Assembly: GCA_009775605.1 (NCBI GenBank)
Contig: VSPV01000146.1
Location: forward strand, 1 to 5,604
DNA from: Paramuribaculum sp.
GTDB lineage: Bacteria; Bacteroidota; Bacteroidia; Bacteroidales; Muribaculaceae
DNA: 5,604 nt
Reading direction: 5' to 3'
Under the pieces are notes generated by a model. It was not told where the DNA came from and ran no database searches. It saw only the letters and a list, made by a program, of their open reading frames with translations. Shown piece after piece: positions 5,075-5,604 of the stretch (position 1 is the stretch's first letter; the number at the start of each line of letters is the position of its first letter). A program made the position numbers and the translations under genes.

Positions 5075-5530
5075 GTCGTTTTACCTGCTGAAATACAGGC
5101 ATCTACAACCGTGGAGCGGTCTTAATCTGGTGGTTGAGAATTGTCGTTTTACCTGCTGAAATACAGGCATCTACAACCCAGAAGAAAATGGTCGGGTTCA
5201 AAAGCGGCACCAAAGTCGTTTTACCTGCTGAAATCCAGCCATCTACAACGGGGCACAGTTGCTGCTCAGGAGAGTGCATCTGAAGTCGTTTTACCTGCTG
5301 AAATACAGGCATCTACAACTTGCAGCTGCCAAGAGCGCTGCCGCTATCTTCGTGAATGTCGTTTTACCTGCTGAAATACAGGCATCTACAACCGCGCTTT
5401 GTGTACCTGATTATAGAAAATAAACGTCGTTTTACCTGCTGAAATACAGGCATCTACAACTGAATGTGAAAGCCGGGTGGATTTCATCCTATAATGTCGT
5501 TTTACCTGCTGAAATACAGGCATCTACAAC
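5075..5530 (-). CRISPR. CRISPR array, 7 repeats of 35 nt, type VI-B-like repeat
   Basis: Repeats lie at 5075-5109, 5143-5177, 5215-5249, 5285-5319, 5358-5392, 5426-5460 and 5496-5530. Six are identical (start GTCGTTTTACCTG, end GGCATCTACAAC); the third has two substitutions, at 5235 and 5239. The six spacers between them are 33, 37, 35, 38, 33 and 35 nt and all differ; a seventh (5041-5074, 34 nt) precedes repeat 1 behind the degenerate repeat. On the minus strand the repeat starts GTTG, contains TGCCTG...CAGGTA (a 6-bp stem with one G-U pair and an 8-nt loop) and ends AAAACGAC. That layout resembles Cas13b repeats as I remember them (GTTG...TGCCT...AGGTAAAAAC...). No cas1, cas2, csx27 or csx28 is visible here. 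The array itself is certain; the subtype is inferred. Confidence 0.98.
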
Positions 5531-5572
5531 CAAAAATTAAATAATTAAACACTATAAAATAAAAATAAGAAT
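5531..5572. promoter_or_regulatory. AT-rich segment: likely CRISPR leader and 5' region of the next ORF
   Basis: These 42 nt are almost all A and T and separate the last intact repeat from an ATG at 5573. Because the degenerate repeat is at the opposite end of the array, this is the leader-proximal side. A perfect TAnnTTTG box is absent; the minus strand has a near match (TAATTTTTG) touching the repeat. The leader may extend into the ORF start. Confidence 0.45.
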
Positions 5573-5604
5573 ATGCAGAAGAAAAAAAAACAGATACAAA
5601 AGGT
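5573..5604 (+). CDS. Start of a Lys-rich ORF, candidate cas gene (truncated by window end)
   Basis: ATG at 5573 opens a frame reading M-Q-K-K-K-K-Q-I-Q-K plus a partial Val codon to the window edge, with no stop. The upstream bases are A-rich, as is common before Bacteroidetes starts. Its position 42 nt from the last repeat makes a CRISPR-associated gene likely. A short basic polar start suits several Cas13b proteins, but ten residues cannot identify a family. The frame contains nine consecutive A (5582-5590), a site prone to slippage. An ordinary unrelated gene remains possible. Confidence 0.45.
   Translation, partial: MQKKKKQIQK

Noticed and set aside
5101..5109. ATCTACAAC at the repeat end resembles the reverse complement of the Cas12a repeat's 3' end (GTTGTAGAT).
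   Set aside because: The Cas12a repeat needs the other stem half (TTTCTAC) next to it, and this is absent; the stem here is TGCCTG/CAGGTA. The resemblance is limited to nine bases.
5103..5374. Open reading frames on both strands across the CRISPR array.
   Set aside because: They are read through the repeats and give repetitive peptides; the DNA is an array, not a gene.

Overview
The window looks like a Bacteroidales genome, probably a gut lineage such as Muribaculaceae or Prevotella-like. The evidence is two promoter-like sites of the Bacteroidetes form (TTG or TTTG, 19-20 nt, TAnnTTTG), absence of Shine-Dalgarno sites, a GT4/GH57 glycogen-type gene pair, and Bacteroidetes-style pyrE and lipoprotein sequences. 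The genus is inference.

Left part (1-2139, + strand): the 3' end of a GT4-type glycosyltransferase, then a complete GH57 glycosidase with a Lys/Ala/Pro-rich tail resembling histone H1, closed by a strong rho-independent terminator. The pair probably handles alpha-glucan (glycogen) metabolism. Middle (2161-2606): no gene, but a roughly 430-bp element with inverted ends, palindromic internal hairpins and a doubled right-end repeat. A shorter relative lies at about 4695-4970. Together they look like a non-autonomous mobile or dispersed intergenic element.

Minus-strand block (2632-4547): tRNA-Leu(UAA) with its own promoter and terminator hairpin, and a tightly packed three-gene cluster pyrE - SRPBCC protein - small lipoprotein read from one clear promoter. 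The lipoprotein resembles a Rieske-type domain whose histidine ligands are replaced.

Right end (5006-5604): a CRISPR array of seven 35-nt repeats plus one previously hidden, highly degenerate repeat at its left end, followed by an AT-rich stretch and the first codons of a Lys-rich ORF that runs out of the window. The degenerate repeat and the repeat's resemblance in crRNA sense to Cas13b (type VI-B) repeats both suggest leftward (minus-strand) transcription. The best hypothesis is therefore an RNA-targeting type VI-B locus whose effector starts at 5573. Only about ten codons of that gene are visible, so this rests on the repeat, not the protein.
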